Of a DNA stretch of 39,721 bases, positions 17,538-25,440 are shown piece by piece (the first letter of the stretch is position 1; each line of letters begins with the position of its first letter). A model generated the notes under the pieces. It did no database searches. It saw only the letters and a list, made by a program, of their open reading frames with translations, and had not been told where the DNA came from. Both the position numbers and the translations under genes were made by a program. The stretch is from Cytophagaceae bacterium (GTDB lineage: Bacteria; Bacteroidota; Bacteroidia; Cytophagales; Flexibacteraceae). The stretch lies in NCBI GenBank assembly GCA_027485575.1, contig JAIXQU010000085.1:1-39721 (forward strand), read 5' to 3'.

Positions 17538-18476
17538 TTAAAAGTTTATTCTTTCCTTTTCAATGACCAAAGGTCTTTTTAAAACTTGTGTATGAATCGA
17601 ACCAATATATTCTCCAACTATACCAATAAAAAAAAGCTGGACTGAGGAAAAAAAGAACAATCCAATTACAAGAGGTGCCTGACCGGCGCTAAACCAATCC
17701 CATCTTACAAGCTTATAAATAAAATAAATAAAAGCAATGCCCAAACTGCAAAGAGACATAACAAAGCCGATAAAGGTAGCCAATCTTAAGGGCATTTTCG
17801 AATGATTGGTAATCCCTAATATTCCAACATCATATAAGGCGTAAAAGTTCGAAGTTGAGATACCCCTTTTTCTTGTAGGCTGTGTATATGGTATTTTAAA
17901 CACCTCATATCCAATATCTGAAATAAGTCCTCTGAAATAAGGATATGGATCGTCTAATGTTCTTAGAATATCTATTATAACTTTATCATACAAACCATAC
18001 CCAGTATAGTTTTTAATCAACTCAGTATCAGATAGTTTGTTTATCAGGTTGTAATAAGTTGACCGGATTAAAAACATCAGTCTGGATTCTTCCGCCTGTG
18101 CTTTAACACCAATCACAACTTTAAATCCTTCCTCCCATTTCTCTAAAAATCTAAAAATCATTTCCGGAGGATCCTGCAAATCCGCCACTATTAAAATAGT
18201 AGCATCTCCACCGGATTGTAAGAGTGCATAATATGGCGACCGCATCCAACCAAAGTTTCTCGTATTCACAATCAACTTCACATTGACATCACTTTTACAG
18301 ATTTCCTTAAGAATTGAAACAGTGTTATCCTTGGAGCAATTGTCAATAAAAATATGCTCATATCTATATTGCGGAAGGTTTTGAAAAACTTCCTTAACCT
18401 TTGAATATATTAAATTGACATTTAATTCTTCATTGTAACAAGGTGTAACTACGCTTATCAATTTTTGAGTACTCAT
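17538..18476 (-). CDS. Family 2 glycosyltransferase, polyprenyl-phosphate sugar type
   Basis: A 312-residue GT-A enzyme. N-terminal VVTPCYNEELNV, the IDNCSKDNT segment, NFGWMRSPYYALLQSGGDATILIVADLQDPPE with the DxD-like DLQD motif, then two C-terminal membrane helices (about 228-257 and 266-292) and the IVGEYIGSI motif between helix and tail. This layout is that of DPM1/GtrB/ArnC enzymes, which move a sugar from a nucleotide to undecaprenyl phosphate on the cytoplasmic face. It lies 5 bases after the transketolase C half and 6 before the DUF6056 gene. Inference: it loads the sugar made by this operon. Confidence 0.88.
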   Translation of the reverse strand: MSTQKLISVVTPCYNEELNVNLIYSKVKEVFQNLPQYRYEHIFIDNCSKDNTVSILKEICKSDVNVKLIVNTRNFGWMRSPYYALLQSGGDATILIVADLQDPPEMIFRFLEKWEEGFKVVIGVKAQAEESRLMFLIRSTYYNLINKLSDTELIKNYTGYGLYDKVIIDILRTLDDPYPYFRGLISDIGYEVFKIPYTQPTRKRGISTSNFYALYDVGILGITNHSKMPLRLATFIGFVMSLCSLGIAFIYFIYKLVRWDWFSAGQAPLVIGLFFFSSVQLFFIGIVGEYIGSIHTQVLKRPLVIEKERINF

Positions 18477-18481
18477 AAATT

Positions 18482-19384
18482 TTAAGGGACTTTACTCAAT
18501 AATAAACCCGCTTTTTCTCTAATATAATCCTGGGTACCCGCAACAGAAATAAACTCGTCTTCAATACCAATTCTTTTTATTCCTGGAAATTTTTGAATTT
18601 TTCCGGCTTGAAAAAGGTCATTGGCTTTTTCCAAAATAAGAGAACCAAATCCAGCATTAAGTTGGTGTTCTTCAATGGTAATGAAATTTTCAAACTGATT
18701 AAAAACTTCAATAAGGCTTTCATTATGCAGTGGCTTAAGGTATGGAAAACTATATAAAGCCCAATCCTTTTTGTTTGCAGCAATGTAATCCAACGCATAT
18801 TTCACAATTGAACCTGTGGAAAAAACGGCAGTTCCTTTTCCATCCAGGACCTTTACAGGAATGCCTCTTTGAATGTCCGCTTCATCATTATGAATTTGGG
18901 GTTCTCCAGCCTTACCTAATCTTATGTAGGCGGGTCCGGGAATATTACAAAGCTCAGTTGTTAATTTCCTTGCCTCAACGGGATCTGCAGGAGAAACAAT
19001 TGTTAAATTCGGCAACGTTCTTAGCATTCCTATATCCTCAGTTGCGTGGTGTGAAGGGCCAAGAGAAGCATAGGCATATCCAGCACCTACTGCCACAATT
19101 TTTACATCGAGATTGTGGTAACAAACATCATATCGAATTTGCTCCATACACCTCAATGTAGGAAAATTTGCAATGGAATAAGTAAAAACAGTATACCCTT
19201 CCATTGCGAGACCTGCAGCGATTCCAGTCATATTCTGTTCTGCAATTCCTGCATTTAGAAATCTATCCGGAAATTCCTCAGCAAAAGGTTCAACCACAGA
19301 AAAACCCAAATCCCCCACGATGAGAAAGATTTTAGGATTTTGCCTTGCCTCAATTATTAATTGATTAATGAATGCGGTTCTCAT
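18482..19384 (-). CDS. Transketolase C-terminal half (pyrimidine-binding and C domains)
   Basis: A 300-residue subunit with the pyrimidine-binding domain of thiamine-diphosphate enzymes. Seen: VGDLGFSVVEPFAEEFPDRFLNAGIAEQNMTGIAAGLA with the conserved catalytic glutamate of AEQN, the SLGPSHHATEDIGMLRTLPN segment with paired histidines, and PGPAYIRLGK. A C-terminal alpha/beta domain follows. Its ATG overlaps the stop of the N half (ATGA, 19381-19384), so the two subunits are translationally coupled and should form an alpha2beta2 enzyme. Full-length central-metabolism transketolase is about 650 residues and fused; a split pair inside a sugar-nucleotide operon suggests a dedicated C2- or ketol-transferring role. 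Confidence 0.9.
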   Translation of the reverse strand: MRTAFINQLIIEARQNPKIFLIVGDLGFSVVEPFAEEFPDRFLNAGIAEQNMTGIAAGLAMEGYTVFTYSIANFPTLRCMEQIRYDVCYHNLDVKIVAVGAGYAYASLGPSHHATEDIGMLRTLPNLTIVSPADPVEARKLTTELCNIPGPAYIRLGKAGEPQIHNDEADIQRGIPVKVLDGKGTAVFSTGSIVKYALDYIAANKKDWALYSFPYLKPLHNESLIEVFNQFENFITIEEHQLNAGFGSLILEKANDLFQAGKIQKFPGIKRIGIEDEFISVAGTQDYIREKAGLLLSKVP

Positions 19385-20187
19385 CCTTTAATTTCTTTTA
19401 AAGCTAAATTATATTCATCCTGACTTGGAGATTTATAGTGCCAAAGCAGTCGATTTTCCATAAAAGAAACGCCTTTGCCTTTAACTGTATTGGCAACAAT
19501 AACTGTTGGTTTGTCGGCAGAACTTTTTGCCTTTACCAAAGCCAAATAAATTTCTTCATGGTTATGTCCATCTATATCAACAACATTCCACCCAAAGGCT
19601 TCAAATTTTGAAGTTAAGGGATCGAGGTTTAAAACCTCTTCTACTGTCCCAAAACTTTGAATTTTATTGAAATCAACTATTAAAGTCAGGTTATTCAATT
19701 TATGGTGGGGTGCGAAAAGAATTCCTTCCCAATTAGAGCCTTCGTTTAATTCACCGTCACTTACCAGACAGAAAGTGTGAAATGCTTTTCGTTTCCTTTT
19801 TGCTGCCAGGGCAAGGCCACAACTAACAGACAATGCATGACCCAGGCTTCCGGTAGATAACTCTATTCCCGGAACTTTGTGACTGGTATGAGACAACAAC
19901 CTCGACCCATTTGCGGAATAGGTTTTCAATTCGTTTAAATCAAAAAACCCTTTAATCGCAAGAGTAGAATACAGGCTGGTGCAAGCATGACCCTTTGAAA
20001 GTAAAAATCTGTCTCTTTCCGGAGATTGGGGCTGCCTTGGGTCAATTTGTAAAACCTCTTCATATAAAACAGCAAGGATATCCACCATGGATAACGCTCC
20101 TCCGATGTGCGAGGCCTTGGCTTCAAACACCAATTGTAACGTTGTTTCTCTTATTAACCTGCTTAAAGAAACCGAAGAGACACTCAT
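19381..20187 (-). CDS. Transketolase N-terminal half (ThDP pyrophosphate-binding)
   Basis: A 268-residue subunit with the thiamine-diphosphate/Mg-binding domain. Seen: HIGGALSMVDILAVLY, RFLLSKGHACTSLYSTLA, the LSTGSLGHALSVSCGLALAAKR region, and the ThDP motif SDGELNEGSNWE...NKIQ. The canonical first glycine of GDG is Ser here, while the metal-binding Asp and Asn are kept. The C-terminus has the TVKGKG motif followed by HYKSP. It starts 1 base after the FkbM stop and overlaps the C half by 4 bases. Candidate job, by analogy with YerE in yersiniose synthesis (a different ThDP enzyme): adding a two-carbon unit to the 4-keto group of the CDP-sugar made upstream. Confidence 0.9.
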   Translation of the reverse strand: MSVSSVSLSRLIRETTLQLVFEAKASHIGGALSMVDILAVLYEEVLQIDPRQPQSPERDRFLLSKGHACTSLYSTLAIKGFFDLNELKTYSANGSRLLSHTSHKVPGIELSTGSLGHALSVSCGLALAAKRKRKAFHTFCLVSDGELNEGSNWEGILFAPHHKLNNLTLIVDFNKIQSFGTVEEVLNLDPLTSKFEAFGWNVVDIDGHNHEEIYLALVKAKSSADKPTVIVANTVKGKGVSFMENRLLWHYKSPSQDEYNLALKEIKG

Positions 20188-20188
20188 A

Positions 20189-21112
20189 TCAATTTTGACT
20201 AAATTTCTTTATTTTATCTTGATGTGCCTCCTGGTGCAAAAAGAAATAGTTGGTTTCAGTAGTTTCTTCTGTGACCAAATCAAATGGTTTCAAATGTTCT
20301 CCATCAAGACTAAAAGCCTGATAATCAAGCGATTTAAAGTGATTGATTATGTCATTTGGATGATAGTTAAACTTTGATGTCCATTTTCGGAGCATTTCTG
20401 AAAACACAATGGGTTTATCCCTTTTTATGGTTTCAATTGCCCCTTTAAAAACAAGCAATTCAGCACCTTCTACATCGCATTTGATAAAATCTATTTTCTT
20501 TTTATCAGCAGACCAAATATCCAAAGTACTTACTTTACAATTAACTCCTTCTACAGTTTCCTTATCGGTAAGATTTTTCAAACTCGCATTTACTGAAAGT
20601 GAAGGATCATAATAAAAAACAAAACTTCCTTCTGAATCAGAAAGCCCAAAAGGCTGAGCAAGAACATTTTTTACCTCGTTTAAAGATAGGTTTTTAAGTA
20701 AGTGATTATATGTATTAGGGATAGGTTCAAAAGAGTAAATTGTAGATTCTGGAAAACTCTTTGCCATATGAATGGCATACCAACCATAATTTCCGCCAAT
20801 GTCTAAAATATTAAATCCAGCGTCTATGAGATTTTTTTGCATTTGAAGCTCTTCAGCCTCATATCGACCGAAATTTAATGTATCAAAAGGTGCAAGTCTC
20901 TTGTCATTTCTTGTACAAATAAATTTAACTCCGGAATCTCTAAAGGTCATGATTAAATCACCATCAATAATTTCGATTTTTGAAATATTGGTGTTTTTAA
21001 TAAAATCACAATAATCAAATAGAATTTCATGTTGGGAATACATTTCATCAATGTAAGTCCACTTATCTATTTGTTTGTTTTCAAACTTTGTCTTTATGGA
21101 ATTTAAATTCAT
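20189..21112 (-). CDS. FkbM family methyltransferase
   Basis: A 307-residue SAM-dependent methyltransferase. The SAM-binding core begins with ILDIGGNYGWYAIHMAK (about residue 104), an acidic residue follows in YSFEPIP, and the FkbM signature IDFIKCDVEGAELLVFKGA lies near residue 215. Family members usually O-methylate sugars or polyketides, so here a hydroxyl of the operon's sugar is the likely target. The N-terminal 100 residues have no motif I recognise. Its ATG overlaps the epimerase stop by 4 bases (ATGA), and the transketolase N half follows after 1 base. Confidence 0.88.
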   Translation of the reverse strand: MNLNSIKTKFENKQIDKWTYIDEMYSQHEILFDYCDFIKNTNISKIEIIDGDLIMTFRDSGVKFICTRNDKRLAPFDTLNFGRYEAEELQMQKNLIDAGFNILDIGGNYGWYAIHMAKSFPESTIYSFEPIPNTYNHLLKNLSLNEVKNVLAQPFGLSDSEGSFVFYYDPSLSVNASLKNLTDKETVEGVNCKVSTLDIWSADKKKIDFIKCDVEGAELLVFKGAIETIKRDKPIVFSEMLRKWTSKFNYHPNDIINHFKSLDYQAFSLDGEHLKPFDLVTEETTETNYFFLHQEAHQDKIKKFSQN

Positions 21113-22167
21113 TTGTAACTTTTTATGGTACGAGAAAAACCCTTTTCAATATCAACGGTGGGAAACCAATACAGGTTCTTAATTTTGGAAATGTCTGGTG
21201 CATTTCTGGAAACCAAGCTTTTCATATAGTTTGAACCTTGTTCTTCAAATCTTTTTACCTTTAAATTTTTTGACGGCTCCAAGGTAATTAGCTTTTCTGC
21301 CAAATCGATGATACTGGATTCACATTCATCATTTCCAACATTGTAGGCTTGTCCGGCTTCGCCATTTAACAAAACCTTAAAAAATGCTTTGGCAGCGTCA
21401 GAAATATAACAAAAAGCCCGAATGGCTGAACCATCACTTTTCATGGTTATATCTGTGGAATTTACCATGTTGGCTATAAAATCAGCATAAACACGACCGT
21501 CATTTAGATCCATGCCGGGACCATAGGTATGGAAAGGCCTGACTATTACAATAGGTATTTTAAACTGGTGCATCCAACTGACACAAATGGTTTCACCCAT
21601 TCTTTTGGATTCGGCGTAACATGCCCTCACATTGGTTGGATCAATGTACCCGAAATCCGATTCTTTGGTAGGTATTTTATCTGGCGGCAAAGACCCATAC
21701 ACTTCGCTTGAGCTGAAGTATAAAAATCGCTCCACTTTTTTTTCAGAGGCGAGCTGCAGTAAATTTAAAGTTCCTGTCACATTTGCCTTTAAGGTTCCAA
21801 CAGGGTCAATTCCATAAAATTTGGGGCTTGCCTGGCTGGCCGCATGAATTATGTAATGAACGGGCCCAGATACCGATATGGGATCACAGACATCCTGAAC
21901 TAAAATATTAAAGTTAGGATTGGACAAAAAATCAAAAAATCTGTTTTCCCCCTTTTCTTTATTTCTTACAAGAGCTATTACACTGATATTTAAATTCTTA
22001 ACTCTAGAAGCTGATAACATGGAATAAACGAGATAGGCTGGCAAAAAACCATTTGCACCAGAAACCAAAACAGTTTTATCTCTAAAACTCTCCCAATTCA
22101 AATCTGAATCTACAATGTCAGCGATGTCTTCTGAAATGATCTGGTTGGAATGAAATCCTAATCCCAT
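21109..22167 (-). CDS. NAD-dependent sugar epimerase/dehydratase-family protein
   Basis: A 352-residue extended short-chain dehydrogenase. Seen: the Rossmann motif VSGANGFLPAYL near residue 35, where the third glycine of GxxGxxG is replaced by Pro; HAASQASP; the SSSEVYG strand; and the catalytic Tyr and Lys in CYAESKRMGE. The 28-residue N-terminal extension precedes the fold. The exact reaction cannot be read from sequence; candidates are 4-reduction of the CDP-ketosugar, reduction of a side-chain ketone after branching, or epimerisation. It lies 3 bases after rfbH and overlaps the methyltransferase gene by 4 bases. Confidence 0.85.
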   Translation of the reverse strand: MGLGFHSNQIISEDIADIVDSDLNWESFRDKTVLVSGANGFLPAYLVYSMLSASRVKNLNISVIALVRNKEKGENRFFDFLSNPNFNILVQDVCDPISVSGPVHYIIHAASQASPKFYGIDPVGTLKANVTGTLNLLQLASEKKVERFLYFSSSEVYGSLPPDKIPTKESDFGYIDPTNVRACYAESKRMGETICVSWMHQFKIPIVIVRPFHTYGPGMDLNDGRVYADFIANMVNSTDITMKSDGSAIRAFCYISDAAKAFFKVLLNGEAGQAYNVGNDECESSIIDLAEKLITLEPSKNLKVKRFEEQGSNYMKSLVSRNAPDISKIKNLYWFPTVDIEKGFSRTIKSYK

Positions 22168-22170
22168 TAT

Positions 22171-23490
22171 CTATTTTAAAATTTTATGAAAAACATCAAC
22201 CATGTAATCAATCATGGCATCGTCTATCATCGGTGTAACACCTATCCAGAAACTATCATTTAATACAACAGCTGTATTGGGAAGATCTCCTATGGTCCTG
22301 TACGGAACATCCTGAAAATAAGGCTGTTTTCTAAGGTCTCCAGCAAATAGCAATCGGGTGGCTATTTTGTTTTCCTGAAGTTTATCAAGGAAATCTTTTC
22401 TTGATATTCCTGCCTCCGGCTTAAGAGTAATCAAATATCCAAACCATGAAGGCTCAGAATTTGGAGTAGGTACAGGAAGGTGAATTTTGTGACTTAAATC
22501 TTTCAAGCCTTCCGTTATCTTTCTGTAATTGTGCCTTCTATGCTCAATAAAACCTTTCAGTTTGGCCAATTGTGCCAAACCCAAAGCTGCTTGCATATCA
22601 GTGATTTTCAAGTTAAATCCCAATCTTGAATAAATGTATTTGTGGTCATAACCATAAGGTAAATCACCAAGCTGCCATTCAAATCTCTTTTTACAGGTAT
22701 TGTCCTTTCCTGGCTCACAATAACAATCCCGACCCCAATCACGGTAGCTTTCCATGATTGTTTTCAATTTTACATCATTTGTGTAGACAGCTCCACCTTC
22801 ACCCATTGTAATATGATGCGCAGGATAGAAACTTAAAGTAGCCACGTGACCAAAAGTTCCTACATGCTTTCCTTCATAAGTTGCTCCTAACGCATCACAG
22901 CAATCTTCCATAAGCCAATAGCCATATTTATCGCAGAAGTCCTTTACAGTCCGAAGGTCAAAAGGATTTCCCAATGAGTGGGCAATAACCACTGCTTTGG
23001 TTTTTTCGCTTCTGGCTTGTTCAAGATATTGAACATCAATATTATGTGTTTCAGCATCTACATCTACAAAAACGGGAACGGCACCATAACTTAGTAAGGG
23101 ATTGATGGTTGTTGGAAACGATGCCGCTACTGTAATAACTTCATCGCCGGGTTTTATTGCCCTGTCTCCCCATTCAGGGGCACAAAGTCCGGAAATTGCA
23201 ACCAGATTTGCTGATGAACCCGAGTTTACGGTTAGTGCAAATTTTACACCTATAAATTTGGAGAGTTCTCTTTCAAATTTAGAATTGAAACGTCCTGTAG
23301 TAAACCATGCATCGAGTGCAGAGTCCACAATATTTTGCATTTCGGTATGATCAAAAACCTTACCGCTTACGGGTATAAAGTCTTGACCAGCAATATGTTT
23401 TTTTGCACCATGTGTCAGATCATAATACTCCTTCACCAGCTGGTGAATTTCTGCTTTGATCTGCTCTGGTTTGGTAAGTTGTTCCATCAT
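22171..23490 (-). CDS. rfbH: CDP-4-dehydro-6-deoxyglucose 3-dehydrase (E1)
   Basis: A 439-residue PMP-dependent enzyme that removes the 3-hydroxyl of CDP-4-keto-6-deoxyglucose, giving 3,6-dideoxy-4-ketosugars. Diagnostic features seen: the PLP lysine is replaced by histidine (His225 in FYPAHHITMGEGG), and the [2Fe-2S] ligands occur as C-X57-C-X-C-X7-C (Cys198, Cys256, Cys258, Cys266), exactly the E1 spacing. Ordinary DegT aminotransferases lack both. The family needs a reductase partner (E3, AscD/DdhD), and none is in this window. Translationally coupled to rfbG by a 4-base ATGA overlap. Confidence 0.96.
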   Translation of the reverse strand: MMEQLTKPEQIKAEIHQLVKEYYDLTHGAKKHIAGQDFIPVSGKVFDHTEMQNIVDSALDAWFTTGRFNSKFERELSKFIGVKFALTVNSGSSANLVAISGLCAPEWGDRAIKPGDEVITVAASFPTTINPLLSYGAVPVFVDVDAETHNIDVQYLEQARSEKTKAVVIAHSLGNPFDLRTVKDFCDKYGYWLMEDCCDALGATYEGKHVGTFGHVATLSFYPAHHITMGEGGAVYTNDVKLKTIMESYRDWGRDCYCEPGKDNTCKKRFEWQLGDLPYGYDHKYIYSRLGFNLKITDMQAALGLAQLAKLKGFIEHRRHNYRKITEGLKDLSHKIHLPVPTPNSEPSWFGYLITLKPEAGISRKDFLDKLQENKIATRLLFAGDLRKQPYFQDVPYRTIGDLPNTAVVLNDSFWIGVTPMIDDAMIDYMVDVFHKILK

Positions 23491-24581
23491 GCAGAAATAA
23501 AATTGGATACGTTAGAATGTATAAAACTTGTATAGTGTTCGATTTGTCTGATTCTGGCTTCAAAAAGATCTTTTTTCTTTTCGATTTCATCCAGATAACC
23601 TTGAACAGTGAAATCCACTGTTTGTTCAAAATTAAGAAGCGGTCTCCATTTTAGCATGGCAACAGCTTTTGAAATGTCTAATTTAAGAAGATGGGCTTCA
23701 TGGAGTTTTCCATCTAATTCCGGGGAATGAATATTAAGTTGAGGTATATAGTTCTGTACACGGGCTAACAATTCTCCTACTGAATAATTGTTGTTGTCCA
23801 GGGGCCCAAAATTCCAGCCCCCGGTAAACTGACCAGGATTTTGCCACATTTTTTCTGCAAGCTTCATGTAACCATAAACTGGTTCCAGAACAAATTGCCA
23901 GGGTCTGGTGGCAAATGGGTTTCTGACTGAAAGGATTTCTTTTCCGATAAATGCTCTGAAAGCATCAGGGATTATTCTGTTTTCTGCCCAATCTCCACCT
24001 CCAATTACATTACCTGCTCTTCCAGAAGCTATTCCACATTCTGAATTTTGGAAAAAAGAATGTTGATAAGAACTGAAAATCAATTCAGCACAGCCTTTTG
24101 AGGCAGAATAAGGATCCTTTCCTCCCATCGGGTCATTTTCTCTGTAGCCCCAAACCCACTCTTTATTATCATAGCATTTATCGCTGCTGATATTTACCGC
24201 AACTTTTATTCCCGGAGTCGCCTTAACGCATTCAAAAAAATGAACCGTTCCCATTACATTGGTTGAAAACGTTTCAATCGGATCGTTGTAAGACTGCAGG
24301 ACAAGGGGTTGTGCTGCCAAATGAAAAGCAAAATCTGGATTAACCTTTTGAAAAAAGGCCTTCATTGAAGTAAAATCACGAATATCCCCATCCGTATGGT
24401 GGATCTTTTTCGCCAATCCAGTAGTCGCAAAATTATCTCTTTCAGTTTTTACAGGTAAGGAATATCCATAAACATCTGCTCCTAAAGCATTAAGCCAGAT
24501 GCACATCCATGAACCTTTAAAGCCACTATCTCCAATGACAAGAACTTTTTTTCCTTTAAAAATTCCTCCGAAAAGATCCAT
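23487..24581 (-). CDS. rfbG: CDP-glucose 4,6-dehydratase
   Basis: A 364-residue extended SDR that converts CDP-glucose to CDP-4-dehydro-6-deoxyglucose. Seen: the NAD motif VIGDSGFKGSWMCIWL (typical TGHTGFKGSW of this family), HLAAQPLVLQSY, SSDKCYDNKEWVWGYRE, and the catalytic Tyr and Lys in YSASKGCAE. Start: an in-frame GTG at 24602 would overlap rfbF by 19 bases, but the ATG at 24581 lies 2 bases after the rfbF stop and gives the normal family length, so I use it. Second gene of the operon. Confidence 0.96.
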   Translation of the reverse strand: MDLFGGIFKGKKVLVIGDSGFKGSWMCIWLNALGADVYGYSLPVKTERDNFATTGLAKKIHHTDGDIRDFTSMKAFFQKVNPDFAFHLAAQPLVLQSYNDPIETFSTNVMGTVHFFECVKATPGIKVAVNISSDKCYDNKEWVWGYRENDPMGGKDPYSASKGCAELIFSSYQHSFFQNSECGIASGRAGNVIGGGDWAENRIIPDAFRAFIGKEILSVRNPFATRPWQFVLEPVYGYMKLAEKMWQNPGQFTGGWNFGPLDNNNYSVGELLARVQNYIPQLNIHSPELDGKLHEAHLLKLDISKAVAMLKWRPLLNFEQTVDFTVQGYLDEIEKKKDLFEARIRQIEHYTSFIHSNVSNFISA

Positions 24582-24583
24582 TC

Positions 24584-25363
24584 CTAGTCCCAGATTTTCC
24601 ACTTGGCTTTGTTAGAATTCCACAATTCATTAAGGTCTTGTTTGTCTTTTAATGTATCCATCGGACTCCAAAAACCTTCGTGCTTATATCCCATTAACTG
24701 GCCATCAGAAGCTATATTTTGAAGAGGCTCCTGTTCCCAAATGGTAGAATCGCCCTTTTTGATATAGTCGAAGACTTCAGGTTGGCACACAAAATAACCA
24801 CCATTTATCCAAATTCCATCACCCTTAGGCTTTTCATAAAAAGAAGATACCTTTTGGGAACTCTCATCAAACTCTAATGCGCCAAATCTACCTGTTGGCT
24901 GGATGGAGGTAACTGTAAGGAGTTTCCCATGGTTTTGATGAAAACTGACTAGTTTTGAAATATCGACATCAGAAACTCCATCGCCATAAGTCAACATAAA
25001 AGGCTCATTTCCAATGAATGGTTGGATTCTTTTTATCCGGCCACCGGTCATGCTGTCTTTTCCCGTGTCAATTAATGAAATCTTCCAGTTTTCTGATGAC
25101 GATTTATGAAACTCCATGGCATTATTGGCCAGGTCTATCGTTACATCTGTCTGATGAAGAAAATAATTGGCAAAGTATTCCTTGATAAAAAATCCTTTAT
25201 AGCCAAGGCAAACCACAAAATCATTAAAACCAAAAGAAGAATAGGTTTTCATGATATGCCACAGAATTGGTTTCCCCCCAATTTCTACCATGGGTTTGGG
25301 CCTGATGTCTGTTTCTTCGGAGAGTCTGGTACCAAGTCCTCCAGCAAGGATTACTACTTTCAT
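24584..25363 (-). CDS. rfbF: Glucose-1-phosphate cytidylyltransferase
   Basis: A 259-residue nucleotidyltransferase that makes CDP-glucose from CTP and glucose 1-phosphate, the committed step for CDP-dideoxysugars. Seen: the N-terminal signature VILAGGLGTRLSEETDIRPKPMVEIGGKPILWHIM, the metal-binding region TYGDGVSDVD, and the C-terminal EGFWSPMDTLKDK typical of RfbF rather than of RmlA or GalU. First gene of the nine-gene operon. The 77 bases upstream (25364-25440, after dedA) hold no convincing TANNTTTG box, so read-through from dedA is possible. Confidence 0.96.
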   Translation of the reverse strand: MKVVILAGGLGTRLSEETDIRPKPMVEIGGKPILWHIMKTYSSFGFNDFVVCLGYKGFFIKEYFANYFLHQTDVTIDLANNAMEFHKSSSENWKISLIDTGKDSMTGGRIKRIQPFIGNEPFMLTYGDGVSDVDISKLVSFHQNHGKLLTVTSIQPTGRFGALEFDESSQKVSSFYEKPKGDGIWINGGYFVCQPEVFDYIKKGDSTIWEQEPLQNIASDGQLMGYKHEGFWSPMDTLKDKQDLNELWNSNKAKWKIWD

Positions 25364-25440
25364 TTGATTAATATAGAAACCTTAATAATGATATGATAAA
25401 TGAAATCCCTACAATGGAATTGAAAAATTATAAATCTGAT

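Noticed and set aside
18482-20187. Split transketolase as the housekeeping pentose-phosphate enzyme or DXP synthase
   Set aside because: Not excluded, but the genes are coupled inside a nine-gene sugar-nucleotide operon, which favours a dedicated role. Only a genome search for another transketolase can settle it.
24582-24602. GTG start for rfbG giving 7 more residues
   Set aside because: It would overlap rfbF by 19 bases, while the ATG at 24581 gives a 2-base gap and the usual N-terminus.
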